From an uncultured Saprospiraceae bacterium (GTDB taxonomy: Bacteria; Bacteroidota; Bacteroidia; Chitinophagales; Saprospiraceae), in NCBI GenBank assembly GCA_937941765.1, contig CALDGQ010000069.1, forward strand, positions 1 to 64,000: a DNA stretch of 64,000 nt, read 5' to 3'. This document shows, piece after piece, positions 28,931 to 38,410 of the stretch. How positions within the stretch are numbered: the stretch's first letter is position 1; every line of letters begins with the position of its first letter. The notes beneath the pieces were generated by a model. That model saw only the letters and a list, made by a program, of their open reading frames with translations. It was not told the origin of the DNA and did not search any database. The translations under genes were made by a program, and so were the position numbers.

Positions 28931-29230
28931 ATGTCAGGAGGAGATTGGAAAAGAATGTTTATAGGAATTCAGAAAAATGATTTCGAATTAGTGAAATATT
29001 ACCTAAGAACTGGGATCGATCCTAATTATCAACATCCAGAATATATGGCGCTTCCATTAGCGGAAAGTATTCGCTATAATAACATAGAAATTACGGAATT
29101 GTTGCTATTAAATGGAGCTAAACCCTTGATAAGAGAAATGGAAAGTGGTATCACAACACTAGAAATTGCAAAAAGAATGAAAAATCAAAAAGTCGTTGAC
29201 CTATTGAATAATTTTATTGAAATAATTTAA
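28931..29230 (+). CDS. Short ankyrin-repeat protein
   Basis: 99 residues with two to three ankyrin-like helices pairs: NDFELVKYYLRTGIDPNYQ, then IRYNNIEITELLLLNGAKPL and ITTLEIAKRMKNQKVVDLL. There is no signal peptide. Small ankyrin proteins of this size frequently act as immunity or adaptor proteins near toxin genes, but no toxin is visible here. The ATG at 28931 follows an AT-rich leader. Confidence 0.65.
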   Translation: MSGGDWKRMFIGIQKNDFELVKYYLRTGIDPNYQHPEYMALPLAESIRYNNIEITELLLLNGAKPLIREMESGITTLEIAKRMKNQKVVDLLNNFIEII

Positions 29231-29355
29231 AATCCCAAAAATTACTTTCATTTGATTCAGAAAAAGAATTATTAAAAGAGCTCATAAATAAAATTGGTAA
29301 GCATGTTGTTATAGAATCAAATAAGGAGTTTATAAAATGGTATGGTGAAAATTAA
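29221..29355 (+). pseudogene. Orphan C-terminal fragment
   Basis: An open frame directly after the ankyrin gene, without a usable start, reads LKSQKLLSFDSEKELLKELI, then NKIGKHVV ... FIKWYGEN and a stop. The composition looks like a real protein tail (charged helix, then strand) rather than random sequence. It is probably the remaining end of a deleted gene. Confidence 0.3.
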
Positions 29356-29384
29356 GAGTAGATTGTAGAAAATAACAAAAAATT

Positions 29385-29663
29385 ATGATATTTCAAATAC
29401 CATTAGAATTAAAAGTAAAGGATAAAAATGTCCAGGCAATTATTGATCTAGATACAGGCTTTATTGGTTTTACTGAATTAATTAATGACAAAGAAATAGA
29501 ATACTACTATGGAGAAAGTCCTGTAGAGTTCAAAAAAGCATTATTCAATTGCTTGGAACCAATCCTTGGAGAAAGAATCGTGACTAACTTTAAGATATCT
29601 CGTAAAAATGAAAACATGAAATTCATAAATAAATATCTACGAGAAAATAACAAAAAATTGTAA
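29385..29663 (+). CDS. Small hypothetical protein (92 aa)
   Basis: No family recognised. It is cytoplasmic in appearance and mainly strand-forming at the front (IFQIPLELKVKDKNVQAIID) with a helical end rich in Lys and Asn. ATG at 29385 lies 29 nt after the orphan fragment. The size and neighbourhood would suit an immunity-type protein, but nothing in the sequence proves it. Confidence 0.45.
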   Translation: MIFQIPLELKVKDKNVQAIIDLDTGFIGFTELINDKEIEYYYGESPVEFKKALFNCLEPILGERIVTNFKISRKNENMKFINKYLRENNKKL

Positions 29664-29721
29664 CAATGTTAATACGAATAAAAAAGAGAAAGCTTGCTAC
29701 TTTCTTAAAAAAGAGAAAACA

Positions 29722-31128
29722 ATGAAGAAAAATTTGTTATTACTGATTTTTTGTGCCTTTTCGTTTCTTTCATTTGGACAACCTGAAGCGTATAAAGAAA
29801 TAGATACCTTGTTTGCTGAATGGGATAATGATCACTCCCCAGGGGCTGCAATAGGTGTAATTAATGAAGGAAAATTAGTCTATTTTAAAGGCTATGGAAT
29901 TGCTAACCTTGATTATGGAATTCCTATTACTAGTGATTCAAAATTTTACATTGCATCATCTTCTAAACAATTTACGGCAGCATGTATTGCTTTATTGTCA
30001 ATAGAAGGTAAGATTGGATTAGATGATAATATCAGAGACTACTTACCTGAAATTCCAGATTATGGAAAAAAGATAACTGTTCGAAATTTACTACATCACA
30101 CTAGTGGTTTAAAGGACTATTTAGTAATGATGTATCTAGCAGGAGTGTCTTTTGAAGACTACTTTTCAATTGATGATGGAATCAAAATACTTGGAAGGCA
30201 AAAAACATTAAACTTCTCTCCTGGCGATGAGTTTCTATACTCAAACTCCGGATATATATTGTTAGCGGAGATTGTTAATCGAACCAGTGGTATGACTATA
30301 AAACAGTATGCAGAAAAGAATATTTTTCAGCCACTGGGAATGAAAAATACATTTTTTAATGACAACCGAAAACAAGTGACCAAGGACCGTGTAATTAGTT
30401 ACAAAAGTCAAGATGATGGTACATTTGAAAGATACTTGCAAAATTTTGATGCACTAGGTGATGGTAATTTATTAACTACTGTGCACGATTTATTTTTATG
30501 GGATCAGAATTTTTATACCAAAAATCTTGGCGGACATGATTTTAATGAAATCATGTTATCACAAGGAGTCTTAAATAATGGCGATACTACTCCATATGCA
30601 TTTGGCTTGGGATGTGGAACCTATAAAGGATTAAAAACCATATATCATGGCGGTCTTATGTTAGGTTTTAGTACTGAATTTATTCGATTTCCTGAACAAC
30701 GTTTTTCAGTTATTGTTCTGGCAAATCGAATTGATGCATACGCAAGCACGAAGGCTTATCAAATAGCAGATATTTTACTCAAAGAACAATTTATAGAAAA
30801 CCCCAAAACGGAAAAACTCGAACCAGGGTTAATCAACAATACAAATACAAAAGAAAAGCCTACCCTTCCCGAGCTTAAGTTAGAAAATTATATTGGTGAT
30901 TATTACAATGAACCATTAGATGCCACCTACTTGTTTTTTCTTGATGATGGAATACTAAAATTAAAAATTCAAGATCAACAATTATTGGCAGAATGCACCA
31001 TAAGTGATATGGATCAATTCACAGTAGAATACAGACATATAAAGTTTCAAAGAACGGATGGTCGAATTACAGGATTTGAACTTGACTTTGGTCGAGAGGG
31101 AAATTTTAAGTTCCAAAAAATCAAATAA
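29722..31128 (+). CDS. Beta-lactamase-fold serine hydrolase, secreted
   Basis: 468 residues with a signal peptide ending SFLSFG-Q. Motifs: SSSK (Ser79 nucleophile, Lys82), YSN (Tyr173), and HGGLMLGFST near residue 313 as the third box. A C-terminal extension of about 100 residues (DUF3471-like lipocalin domain, LENYIGDYYNEPLDATYLFF) follows, common in Bacteroidota members of this family. It shares this layout with the first half of the double enzyme at 41190. It is probably periplasmic. Confidence 0.87.
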   Translation: MKKNLLLLIFCAFSFLSFGQPEAYKEIDTLFAEWDNDHSPGAAIGVINEGKLVYFKGYGIANLDYGIPITSDSKFYIASSSKQFTAACIALLSIEGKIGLDDNIRDYLPEIPDYGKKITVRNLLHHTSGLKDYLVMMYLAGVSFEDYFSIDDGIKILGRQKTLNFSPGDEFLYSNSGYILLAEIVNRTSGMTIKQYAEKNIFQPLGMKNTFFNDNRKQVTKDRVISYKSQDDGTFERYLQNFDALGDGNLLTTVHDLFLWDQNFYTKNLGGHDFNEIMLSQGVLNNGDTTPYAFGLGCGTYKGLKTIYHGGLMLGFSTEFIRFPEQRFSVIVLANRIDAYASTKAYQIADILLKEQFIENPKTEKLEPGLINNTNTKEKPTLPELKLENYIGDYYNEPLDATYLFFLDDGILKLKIQDQQLLAECTISDMDQFTVEYRHIKFQRTDGRITGFELDFGREGNFKFQKIK

Positions 31129-31322
31129 TAGGCACACTGAATTAATAAAAGTTTTTAGCGAATTCATAGAACTTAATGATCAAGGCTCTTGCTCAAAGAA
31201 ATATTCAAACCAAAAACATTAAAAAAGAATGAGTACTTTCTAATGGAAGGTCAAAAAAATGATAAAGCCTGGTATGTGCAAATCTCATTTAGGATTTTTT
31301 CCAAATTCGATAAGTAGTAGTG

Positions 31323-31727
31323 TTAATTTGGCAAGCTAGAATTGCTTCCTCTTTTCAAATTAAACCTATATAAAACAACCCCAATCAATAACACAACAAT
31401 TCCAACAACATCCATTGTCATGACCTTTTTCAATTCTGCATTGATCTCTCCAGTTATAAGTCCGTAAAGTATTAAAAAAGAAATCATGCTAACGAATCCA
31501 ATTAAGGTCGCTAAATTATAGTGTCTTTTTGAAATGGCAGCATAAATCATGATGCCTCCAACGATTCCAAATAATATGGCTCGATGTCTAAGTAGTAGTT
31601 CGAAATTGGAATCTGGAATTTCGATACCATAAGATGTACTTATCTTATTTGGCAAAAAAGCCAATACCGACGGAACAAAATTAATTACGCCACTAATAAA
31701 TAAGCAAATTCTAAATATTAATTCCAT
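31323..31727 (-). CDS. Four-helix membrane protein
   Basis: 134 residues with four hydrophobic segments (about 3-25, 50-66, 72-94, 102-122), a short loop with RHRAILFGIVGG after the first pair, and a basic C-terminus. This pattern is common in small Bacteroidota membrane proteins without assigned function. The start ATG (31727) overlaps the last codons of the 72-codon ORF at 31718-31936, suggesting coupled translation. Confidence 0.6.
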   Translation of the reverse strand: MELIFRICLFISGVINFVPSVLAFLPNKISTSYGIEIPDSNFELLLRHRAILFGIVGGIMIYAAISKRHYNLATLIGFVSMISFLILYGLITGEINAELKKVMTMDVVGIVVLLIGVVLYRFNLKRGSNSSLPN

Positions 31728-31936
31728 TGTTGATGATTTTCAATTGTTTCTACAAAAAATTCAGTCATAGTCTTTTTATTTAAAGATACGTTGTATTGGA
31801 TAAGTATGAAATAATGAAGGACGTAACCTTTAATGTTATAATAATTTTCTTCATATAAATCAAAATCATGTTTTGAAGAAGTTGAAGAAGGAGTGATTTT
31901 TAAACGCCCATTTTTAGTTATCTCACAATTTTGCAT
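31718..31936 (-). pseudogene. Short ORF, possible shrunken gene remnant upstream of the membrane protein
   Basis: 72 codons, ending EFFVETIENHQQWN and overlapping the next gene by 10 nt. The front (TPSSTSSKHDFD) and the end look like the two ends of a longer DUF1579-like protein with the middle deleted; this is an impression from motif memory, not an alignment. It could alternatively be a genuine small protein. Confidence 0.3.
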
Positions 31937-32033
31937 AAATCATTGTTTTTGAAGTAAGTTTAAATTAAAAACAGTCATTGCAGTTTTGTTTGCTCAAATA
32001 CAATAGGTTGCAACTAATTTGTTATAAAAAATG

Positions 32034-32870
32034 TTAAGAAGTGAGCTCGACGCTAACTTCCCAAAGTTTTTTGGCTAGTTCAATATCATTCGCTAATCGG
32101 CAAGGCACTGTTTCTTTTTCCTTTTCAAAATATTTTCCATTACTACTTAAAACTTCATTTGAGGTAGATAAGTGGACGGTAGTTTTTGCTCCTCTGGCCG
32201 TGTCTACTTTTAAAGGTGTTAGCATTTTCCACAAGACTCGCCACAATCTCTTGTTACCATTTTTGATTGCTATTTCTGTTTTCACTATTCCTGGATGCAA
32301 GCTAAAACTCCAAATATTGGGATGTCTTTTCACTAATTCTTTAGTAAACAAAATATTAGCGAGTTTGGATTGGCGGTAGGCAAATTTGCCATCATATTTT
32401 GATGGTCCTTGTTCTCCTTTAAAAGAACTGAAATCAATTTTACCTTGATAATGAGCTCCAGAACTTACATTAATAATTCGAGCTTCTGGTGCTTCATTTA
32501 ATAGATCAATCAGTTGATTGGTTAACAAGAAATGCCCTAAGTGATTTACACCAAATTGTAATTCAAAATCATCTTTCGTAAATTGTAATTTATCTGTTAT
32601 TAAACCCGCATTATTGATTAAGATGTCTAGTTGTCTAAATTGTTTGCGATATTCTGCTGCACAATTTTTAATAGATTTGAAACTCGCAAGATCACATTTT
32701 AAGTAGTGAATCTCCTTATTTTTACTTGACGCTTTAATCTCTTTTATGGCTTCATTCGCTTTGTATTCATTTCGGCAAGCAAGAATAATTGTGTTGCCTT
32801 TTGCAGCAAGAGATATGGCAGTCGCTTTGCCTATTCCAGTGTTTCCTCCTGTTATTAAAATGTGTCGCAT
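32034..32870 (-). CDS. Short-chain dehydrogenase/reductase (retinol-dehydrogenase-like)
   Basis: 278 residues, complete classical SDR. The cofactor motif is TGGNTGIG (residues 7-14), with CRN at the end of strand 2, which favours NADP(H). NNAG lies near 89, a catalytic Ser in VSSGAHYQG, and YRQSK gives the YxxxK pair. HPGIVKTEI follows the active site. The sequence style is that of the RDH11/WWOX-like group that reduces diverse carbonyl compounds; the substrate is unknown. It stands alone between a membrane protein and the S41 pair. Confidence 0.85.
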   Translation of the reverse strand: MRHILITGGNTGIGKATAISLAAKGNTIILACRNEYKANEAIKEIKASSKNKEIHYLKCDLASFKSIKNCAAEYRKQFRQLDILINNAGLITDKLQFTKDDFELQFGVNHLGHFLLTNQLIDLLNEAPEARIINVSSGAHYQGKIDFSSFKGEQGPSKYDGKFAYRQSKLANILFTKELVKRHPNIWSFSLHPGIVKTEIAIKNGNKRLWRVLWKMLTPLKVDTARGAKTTVHLSTSNEVLSSNGKYFEKEKETVPCRLANDIELAKKLWEVSVELTS

Positions 32871-32953
32871 TTTTATTTTTTGTCAAAGTTGATGAACATC
32901 TATAGGTATGTAAAATAAATTGATTTTTGTATAGATTTGTAAATGTTTTGTTG

Positions 32954-33805
32954 TCAAAAACTAGCTAGATTCATAAATAATGTTAGGGTTTTGTCTTCAT
33001 TCTTAAATGTAAATTCATATTCATAATCTGCACTGTTTTGATAAATTTCGTCAATGAGGTTAATCTTAATTCCATCTGTTACATCTGAATACTTTAAAAA
33101 TGGCATCTTTTCAGAAGATTTGAAATATACCTGAACTGAATCTACATCGTCAAAATAGGTAAGTATCAAAATTGGAATTCTACCAATGATCCTTGCTGAC
33201 AATTCCTTTCTAATAACATTAGGTGAATCTAATTGATTTTGGATTTGAATGACATTTTGTTCTCCAACAATATCGTCGAAATATTTCTCTGATAACTTAA
33301 CAAATAGCTCCGACCAATTAACTACTGCTTTCTCAACACCATACTCGCAAAATGAAACATTAAAAATAGATACTCCAATATCGGCATGATCAATAATGCG
33401 AATTCCGGCATAATCTATTGAATAACTTAGATAATTAAGTATGTCTTCATAGTTTTCAATAGTGGAATATATGAGCGACCATATTTTATTATTCAGCCTT
33501 AATCGGTTTGCTTCATCATGGTTTATAAAGTGTTTTTCTATAATTAAACTTGACATCAAATTAGGTTGGGAAAAATCAATCTCTCCAAAAAAACGAAAGT
33601 GATCAATAGTTTTACCTGAAATACAATTCAAAATATTTAGCATTCCGAATTTAATATAATTTTGGGTATCTTCAGCTGCTAAGAGTTCTTCAACTTTATT
33701 TTTTTGATATGTTGTAATTAGTCGTCCCAATTCAAAATTAAAATAGCCTGCGAAACCGTCCACATCATTTTTTTGAATAGGTCTGTAGTAAATTAATTTT
33801 TCCAT
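32954..33805 (-). CDS. Hypothetical protein downstream of an S41 lipoprotein
   Basis: 283 residues from the ATG at 33805 (MEKLIYYRPIQKNDVDGF); an in-frame ATG at 33844 would add 13 residues, and the choice is open. There is no signal or membrane segment. The protein seems to be one alpha/beta domain followed by a DUF3786-type or Crp-barrel-free end; no family is recognised. It follows the S41 lipoprotein gene by 20-59 nt on the same strand, so the two probably share a transcript. Confidence 0.5.
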   Translation of the reverse strand: MEKLIYYRPIQKNDVDGFAGYFNFELGRLITTYQKNKVEELLAAEDTQNYIKFGMLNILNCISGKTIDHFRFFGEIDFSQPNLMSSLIIEKHFINHDEANRLRLNNKIWSLIYSTIENYEDILNYLSYSIDYAGIRIIDHADIGVSIFNVSFCEYGVEKAVVNWSELFVKLSEKYFDDIVGEQNVIQIQNQLDSPNVIRKELSARIIGRIPILILTYFDDVDSVQVYFKSSEKMPFLKYSDVTDGIKINLIDEIYQNSADYEYEFTFKNEDKTLTLFMNLASF

Positions 33806-33864
33806 GGCTCCTGCTCGATTCTTAGGTTTGTTAGATGATAACAATCATCGATTCAATATTGAAT

Positions 33865-34851
33865 CTACTCTAAAGTATTTATATAATTCACCAAATCCGA
33901 TAGACTCCATTTCTTGCTTGGAATATAATTTGGTGTTAACATGTCTTCCATTCTAGTTACGGATTCTTCGGTTAAATACACTCTAATAGAAGATAACGTA
34001 TATATAATATTTGAATTTTTAAGTCGATGCCCGTATTGATTGCCAAAGGTATTGAAAACACCTTGTGGAGTTTCACCAATTATTATTGCTCCATGATTTT
34101 GAAGATGATATGATAGTAGCATACTTCCGGAAGCAATTGATTCGTCTATCCAAAGATATATTTGAGGATTTCCATTAATTTTCTTTTTGCCTGTGTATTT
34201 AAAAAGCTTTAGATTTTGTTTTGCAGATAAAGCTATACTAGCTAGCTTAGAAACTAAAAAATTAAATTCCTTCATCTCAACTTTTTCATAAAGTTTTGAA
34301 TTTGAAGGTAGAAAATAAGTGAGGGCTCTATTTACATTTTGGATATTTCCACCAAGATTTGATCTGATATCTATAATTATTTTGTTTTTGGGGTTGTTAT
34401 TATAGTTCAATTTAAATTTATTTAAAGCTTGAAGCATCATTTTCGTATCCATAAAATTTCCAATTCTCAAATAGGCCATTGAATCGGAAATAGATTGAAA
34501 CCCAAACTGATTGCTATTTGTGAATTTGATTGAGTCTTGGTGTTTTACTTTTGAATGTCCATCATCTATTTTGTTGATAATCAACGATAGTAGATTTTCA
34601 AAAGAATCAATTGTAATACTATTGTTAATCAGAAGGATGCTGTCCAGTGATTTCCAAATTGAAGACTGTTTTCCTTCCCAATTAATATCAAAATGATATT
34701 TCACAAGACTCTTTTTTAGATCCTCAATGTCCTCAGCAATTTCTGTTGGTGTAATTTGTTTGTCATAATTGAAGTTTTGATTTATTCTCAAGCCGCAACC
34801 TAACGTTGTTATAGCTAATAGAATTACAGTTAATTTTAAATTCATCTTCAT
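33865..34851 (-). CDS. S41 family peptidase-like lipoprotein
   Basis: 328 residues with lipobox TTLGCG (Cys19). S41 features are IINKIDDGHSKVKHQD, IIIDIRSNLGGNIQNV and IYLWIDESIASGSMLLSYHL (Ser of ASGS as nucleophile), followed by GAIIIGETPQGVFNTFG. No PDZ domain is evident, so it is a short version. The function is probably periplasmic peptide cleavage; the substrate is unknown. It is the second S41 protein in the window and is not closely similar to the one at 19777. Confidence 0.78.
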   Translation of the reverse strand: MKMNLKLTVILLAITTLGCGLRINQNFNYDKQITPTEIAEDIEDLKKSLVKYHFDINWEGKQSSIWKSLDSILLINNSITIDSFENLLSLIINKIDDGHSKVKHQDSIKFTNSNQFGFQSISDSMAYLRIGNFMDTKMMLQALNKFKLNYNNNPKNKIIIDIRSNLGGNIQNVNRALTYFLPSNSKLYEKVEMKEFNFLVSKLASIALSAKQNLKLFKYTGKKKINGNPQIYLWIDESIASGSMLLSYHLQNHGAIIIGETPQGVFNTFGNQYGHRLKNSNIIYTLSSIRVYLTEESVTRMEDMLTPNYIPSKKWSLSDLVNYINTLE

Positions 34852-34972
34852 TTTGTAAAATCACTATTATCAATAATGTCGATATCCCACTTTGAGTGTT
34901 TTTTAACTTTAGTCAATGATTAGTGCAATATTTCTTTTCATATTTGCTAAAGTAATTAAAAACAACAAGTAG

Positions 34973-35611
34973 ATGGAAAGTCTAGCGTTTAAAAATTTAG
35001 TATTAAAACTCAGATTGCTTTATCCAATTTGGATCGTCATTGCTATTTTTAGTGTGGCATACGTGCCTAGCGTAATTTTCGTTCAGAATGATATTTTGAG
35101 CACGTCAAATAATGTCCTGGAACATGAAACTTTATTCAGATTAGGTATCATTGGTGCCTGCGCAACGGCAGTCCTTATGGTTTATATTTCATTTTACTTG
35201 TTTTTACTATTTGAAAATATAAATAAAAATAATGCGAGGCTAATGCTAATACTCGCTTTAGTCAGTGTACCTTTCATCGCATTTGAAGTCCTTAAATTTG
35301 TTTCAATTGGAATGGATAATCCCGTTGAAGTATATAACAATTTAAATGCAAGTCAAAGTGCAATGACGATCGCTTCCATATTTTGGGGATTGTGGTTATA
35401 TCCATTAGGAAAACTAGTCATTGAATCAAATTATTTTCCAAAATTTTTAGGGTATATATTGATGGCTGCATGTTTTGGTTATTTAATAAGTGCAACTATA
35501 AAAATTGCTGCTCCAAGTCTACAATATTTATTAGTATTTTCTGAAGTGTTGACATTTGGAGAAGTTGTGTTTGCGTTGTGGTTTATTTTCAGCGGAATAA
35601 AGAAGAATTAG
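34973..35611 (+). CDS. DUF4386 family membrane protein (second copy)
   Basis: 212 residues, six hydrophobic segments. It shares with the 18.8-kb paralogue an extracytoplasmic loop after helix 1, a FRLGIIGACATAVLMVYISF helix, a SxMTIASIFWGLWLYPLGKLV block and the end FPKFLGYILMAACFGYLIS. The ATG at 34973 follows an AT-rich leader. It is divergent from the S41 lipoprotein and 314 nt upstream of a Crp/Fnr regulator, so the gene order is the reverse of that in the first pair. Confidence 0.8.
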   Translation: MESLAFKNLVLKLRLLYPIWIVIAIFSVAYVPSVIFVQNDILSTSNNVLEHETLFRLGIIGACATAVLMVYISFYLFLLFENINKNNARLMLILALVSVPFIAFEVLKFVSIGMDNPVEVYNNLNASQSAMTIASIFWGLWLYPLGKLVIESNYFPKFLGYILMAACFGYLISATIKIAAPSLQYLLVFSEVLTFGEVVFALWFIFSGIKKN

Positions 35612-35925
35612 TAATTGTGTTGTTGTAAATTACAATTATAGTAACTTGGATCAATCTGGAGGTCATGATAATTGTAAAAAAAGAAAACCTTTTCTTTCAA
35701 TTGACAAGTATAGATCTCGGAAAATGACAAATATTGAAAGAAACTTAAAATACCCGATGAACGAATAATAGGCATAGTTAAAATAACTATTTCGGACTTT
35801 CTTTGAGATATGTTATTTATCCCAAAATGAAAAAAGCTATATTGTTAAGTCAATTATTTTAAATAAATAGACACGATGTCCCTATATTTACCAATCTCTA
35901 ACCAGACGTAAATAAATTAAAATAA
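35612..35925. other. Spacer between DUF4386 and Crp/Fnr genes
   Basis: An AT-only 7-bp dyad (TAATTGT/ACAATTA, 35612-35638) overlaps the stop region and may aid termination but lacks a T run. Nothing else is recognised; the promoter of the Crp/Fnr gene should lie near 35885-35900 (TATATTTA, one mismatch to the -7 box). Confidence 0.3.
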
Positions 35926-36492
35926 ATGCTTGCGAAAATACTGAAAGATGCTTTTGACGCATATTATGAAGCCCCTATCCAAGTTTGGGAAAGATTCGTT
36001 TCTTTGTGTGACGAAATCTCATTTAAAAAGAATGAGGTGATAAAACAATCACAAACAGTTGCGAAATACGGATATTTCTTATTAGAAGGATCCGTAGGTT
36101 TATTCGTTTGGAAAGAAAGTAATTTCATTTGCACTGATTTATTTTTAGAATCTAATTTTTTCGGTGATGACATGTCTTTATTATCTGGTAAATCTTCACC
36201 CATAGAAATAGTAGCATTGGAAGATTCAAAAACATTGCGAATGACCAAGGCCAACATGGAGATTCTGAAAAACACGCCGATTGGTAGTATGTTGTTTCTA
36301 GCTGGTGAGCAAGGTTCATTTTCAGATAAACAAAGCCAACAAATCGAATCAATGACATTGACTGCTGAGGAACGATATCTGAAAATAATGAATGAAAATC
36401 CGGAGTGGTTACAACGAATTTCTCAAAAACATATCGCTTCCTATCTCGGTATTACCCCGCAAAGTTTAAGTAGAATAAGAAAAAAATTCTAG
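35926..36492 (+). CDS. Crp/Fnr family transcriptional regulator (second copy)
   Basis: 188 residues. Cyclic-nucleotide-binding-like barrel at 15-125 (EVIKQSQTVAKYGYFLLEGS, FFGDDMSLLSGKSSPIEIVALED), with no RSA arginine motif, then a compact HTH (QKHIASYLGITPQSLSRIRKKF). The HTH is nearly identical in style to the regulator at 17968. ATG start at 35926. Confidence 0.82.
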   Translation: MLAKILKDAFDAYYEAPIQVWERFVSLCDEISFKKNEVIKQSQTVAKYGYFLLEGSVGLFVWKESNFICTDLFLESNFFGDDMSLLSGKSSPIEIVALEDSKTLRMTKANMEILKNTPIGSMLFLAGEQGSFSDKQSQQIESMTLTAEERYLKIMNENPEWLQRISQKHIASYLGITPQSLSRIRKKF

Positions 36493-36540
36493 TCATTTCA
36501 AAAGTTACCATAGGGTAAGTCTTATGGCTTCGATCTCATT

Positions 36541-36548
36541 TACTTTTG
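36541..36548 (+). promoter_or_regulatory. TAnnTTTG -7 box for the barrel protein / serine hydrolase operon
   Basis: TACTTTTG matches the Bacteroidota -7 consensus exactly and lies 33 nt before the ATG at 36582. The -33 position is only a partial match (TTA). The leader would be about 25 nt. Confidence 0.4.
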
Positions 36549-36581
36549 TATAGTATTTAATTTACTAAACACAGAAGTAAT

Positions 36582-37205
36582 ATGATAGCACTAAAAAAAT
36601 ACTTATTAATTTTTCTTGCAATGTCATGCATTTTCGTGGCACATGCACAGAATGAAGAAGTCCAGTTTGCCAAATTTCCTTTGAAAATAAGTTTTGGTAA
36701 TCACGCTGTTGGATTTCCTTTTCAACATTCCTTTAAAGCGTTCAACCCACACTTTTCTTTAGGTACTGAATTCGGTTTAAATAAGAACTTAAAACATCAA
36801 ATCTACATTTCATCTAACTTAGGTTTTATCAGAAACAAAGTCATTGGAAACACAATTCCGCTAGATGTTGATTTCGGATATCGATACCTCCATAAAACTG
36901 GTTTATTCTTAGAAACCACGCTTGGTTTAGGTATTCTAAAACAATATCATCCCAGAAATGTCTACCAATATTCTGAATCAAATGAAACCTATGATAAAAT
37001 TTCAGACAAAGGTTTGACCACTTCATTGGTTGGTTTTAAAATGGGAATGGGCTATGATTTTTCGTCAAACAATCAGCACCCATTTCGTATTGGAATCAAT
37101 CATCATTTCTTTATTCAAACCACTTATTTTGAAATTGATAATTTTCCAATCATGCCTCAATCAACAACTAATATTTCAATCACTTATAAGTTCAAAAAAC
37201 AATGA
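36582..37205 (+). CDS. Secreted outer-membrane-like beta protein
   Basis: 207 residues with a signal peptide (to about residue 22, ...FVAHAQ). The mature part alternates polar and aromatic residues in strands (HQIYISSNLGFIRNK, TGLFLETTLGLGI, GFKMGMGYDFSS, FRIGINHHFFIQTTYFE) and ends in TNISITYKFKKQ, suiting a small eight-strand outer-membrane barrel. The stop overlaps the ATG of the next gene (ATGA), so it is translationally coupled to a serine hydrolase lipoprotein. Confidence 0.65.
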   Translation: MIALKKYLLIFLAMSCIFVAHAQNEEVQFAKFPLKISFGNHAVGFPFQHSFKAFNPHFSLGTEFGLNKNLKHQIYISSNLGFIRNKVIGNTIPLDVDFGYRYLHKTGLFLETTLGLGILKQYHPRNVYQYSESNETYDKISDKGLTTSLVGFKMGMGYDFSSNNQHPFRIGINHHFFIQTTYFEIDNFPIMPQSTTNISITYKFKKQ

Positions 37206-38377
37206 CCAAAAATAAAATATTATCGCTTTTTATCTGCGTAGCGTTATTAATTACTAGCTCATGCAAAGAAGATCCAGTTACACCAGATAATGAAATTGAT
37301 TGTACAACCAATTTTGAAAATCACTCAAATGCTACTTCGTTTCAATCTGTAGTTGATCAATTTTCTAACAATGGTTTTGTAGGCATCACGGTACTTGTTG
37401 ATGATCCAATAGATGGATTGTGGATGGGTTCAGCAGGTTATGCAAGCATTGAAGACAATGTAAAAATGAATCCTTGTCATATTCACCATACCGCTAGTCT
37501 TTACAAAACTTATATTGCAACTGTAATTCTACAATTAGTAGATGAAAACAAACTAAATCTTGAGGATAAATTGTCAGATCACATTTCCGCTGAGGTGTCC
37601 GCAAAAATTCCAAATGGAGATGCAGTCACAATTAAAAATTTATTACAACAACGTACTGGCATTCCTGACATATTCGAGATAGATTTTATTACTGATTTTT
37701 TTAATGACCCGATGAAAGCATACACATTGGAAAAATTACTGGAATATGTTTATGACAAAGAACCACTGTCCGCGGTAGATACTGAATTTCATTATTCGGA
37801 TGCAAATTTTACCCTCCTAACGTTAGTTATCGAAAAGATTGAAGGAAACTATGTTGATGCTTTAAAAACCAGAATATTTGAACCTTTAAATTTAGAGGAT
37901 ACTTACTTTTTGGAAAATCCTGAGCAAGCGCCAGTGGGTTTGGCAGATAGCTACTGGGATCGATACGGAGACGGAAATATCGAAAACAATTCTGATATTC
38001 AAATTGCATTGACAGCAGGATTGAGTGGTTCTGATGGTATTGTTTCAACAGCTGATGATTTAAAAAAATTCATAAAAGCCGTTGCAGATGGCAATCTTTC
38101 AACAAACAACACACTTATGACCGAATTCCTAGCAGTACCCAACTCAACACAAGTGTATAGTGGTTATGGAATGGGATTGATGAAAGTAAACATCGGTGGT
38201 GGCGATTGGTATGGACATTTTGGGAATCAGATTGGTTCTGGTGCCATTGTCCTTTATCATGCGGAAAAAGACATTACTTTTGTTGCTTTACAAAATACAG
38301 GCACTTTCTTTTCTGACGAGATTAAAGAGAAATTCTTTTATGAACTATTGCGCGATTTTGAAGCAATCCTATTGTAG
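37202..38377 (+). CDS. Beta-lactamase-fold serine hydrolase lipoprotein
   Basis: 391 residues, lipobox ITSSC (Cys21). Motifs are SLYK (Ser99, Lys102) and YSD (Tyr198; Asp in place of Asn), with HFGNQIGSGAIV near 340 as the third element. The fold is as in class C beta-lactamases and D-Ala-D-Ala carboxypeptidases. Its ATG overlaps the preceding stop (ATGA), pairing it with the predicted outer-membrane barrel, perhaps a partner or exporter-side anchor. A strong terminator follows at 38411. Confidence 0.84.
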   Translation: MTKNKILSLFICVALLITSSCKEDPVTPDNEIDCTTNFENHSNATSFQSVVDQFSNNGFVGITVLVDDPIDGLWMGSAGYASIEDNVKMNPCHIHHTASLYKTYIATVILQLVDENKLNLEDKLSDHISAEVSAKIPNGDAVTIKNLLQQRTGIPDIFEIDFITDFFNDPMKAYTLEKLLEYVYDKEPLSAVDTEFHYSDANFTLLTLVIEKIEGNYVDALKTRIFEPLNLEDTYFLENPEQAPVGLADSYWDRYGDGNIENNSDIQIALTAGLSGSDGIVSTADDLKKFIKAVADGNLSTNNTLMTEFLAVPNSTQVYSGYGMGLMKVNIGGGDWYGHFGNQIGSGAIVLYHAEKDITFVALQNTGTFFSDEIKEKFFYELLRDFEAILL

Positions 38378-38410
38378 CAGTTGATTTGAGTTTTAATTAA
38401 TAAGTTTTTT

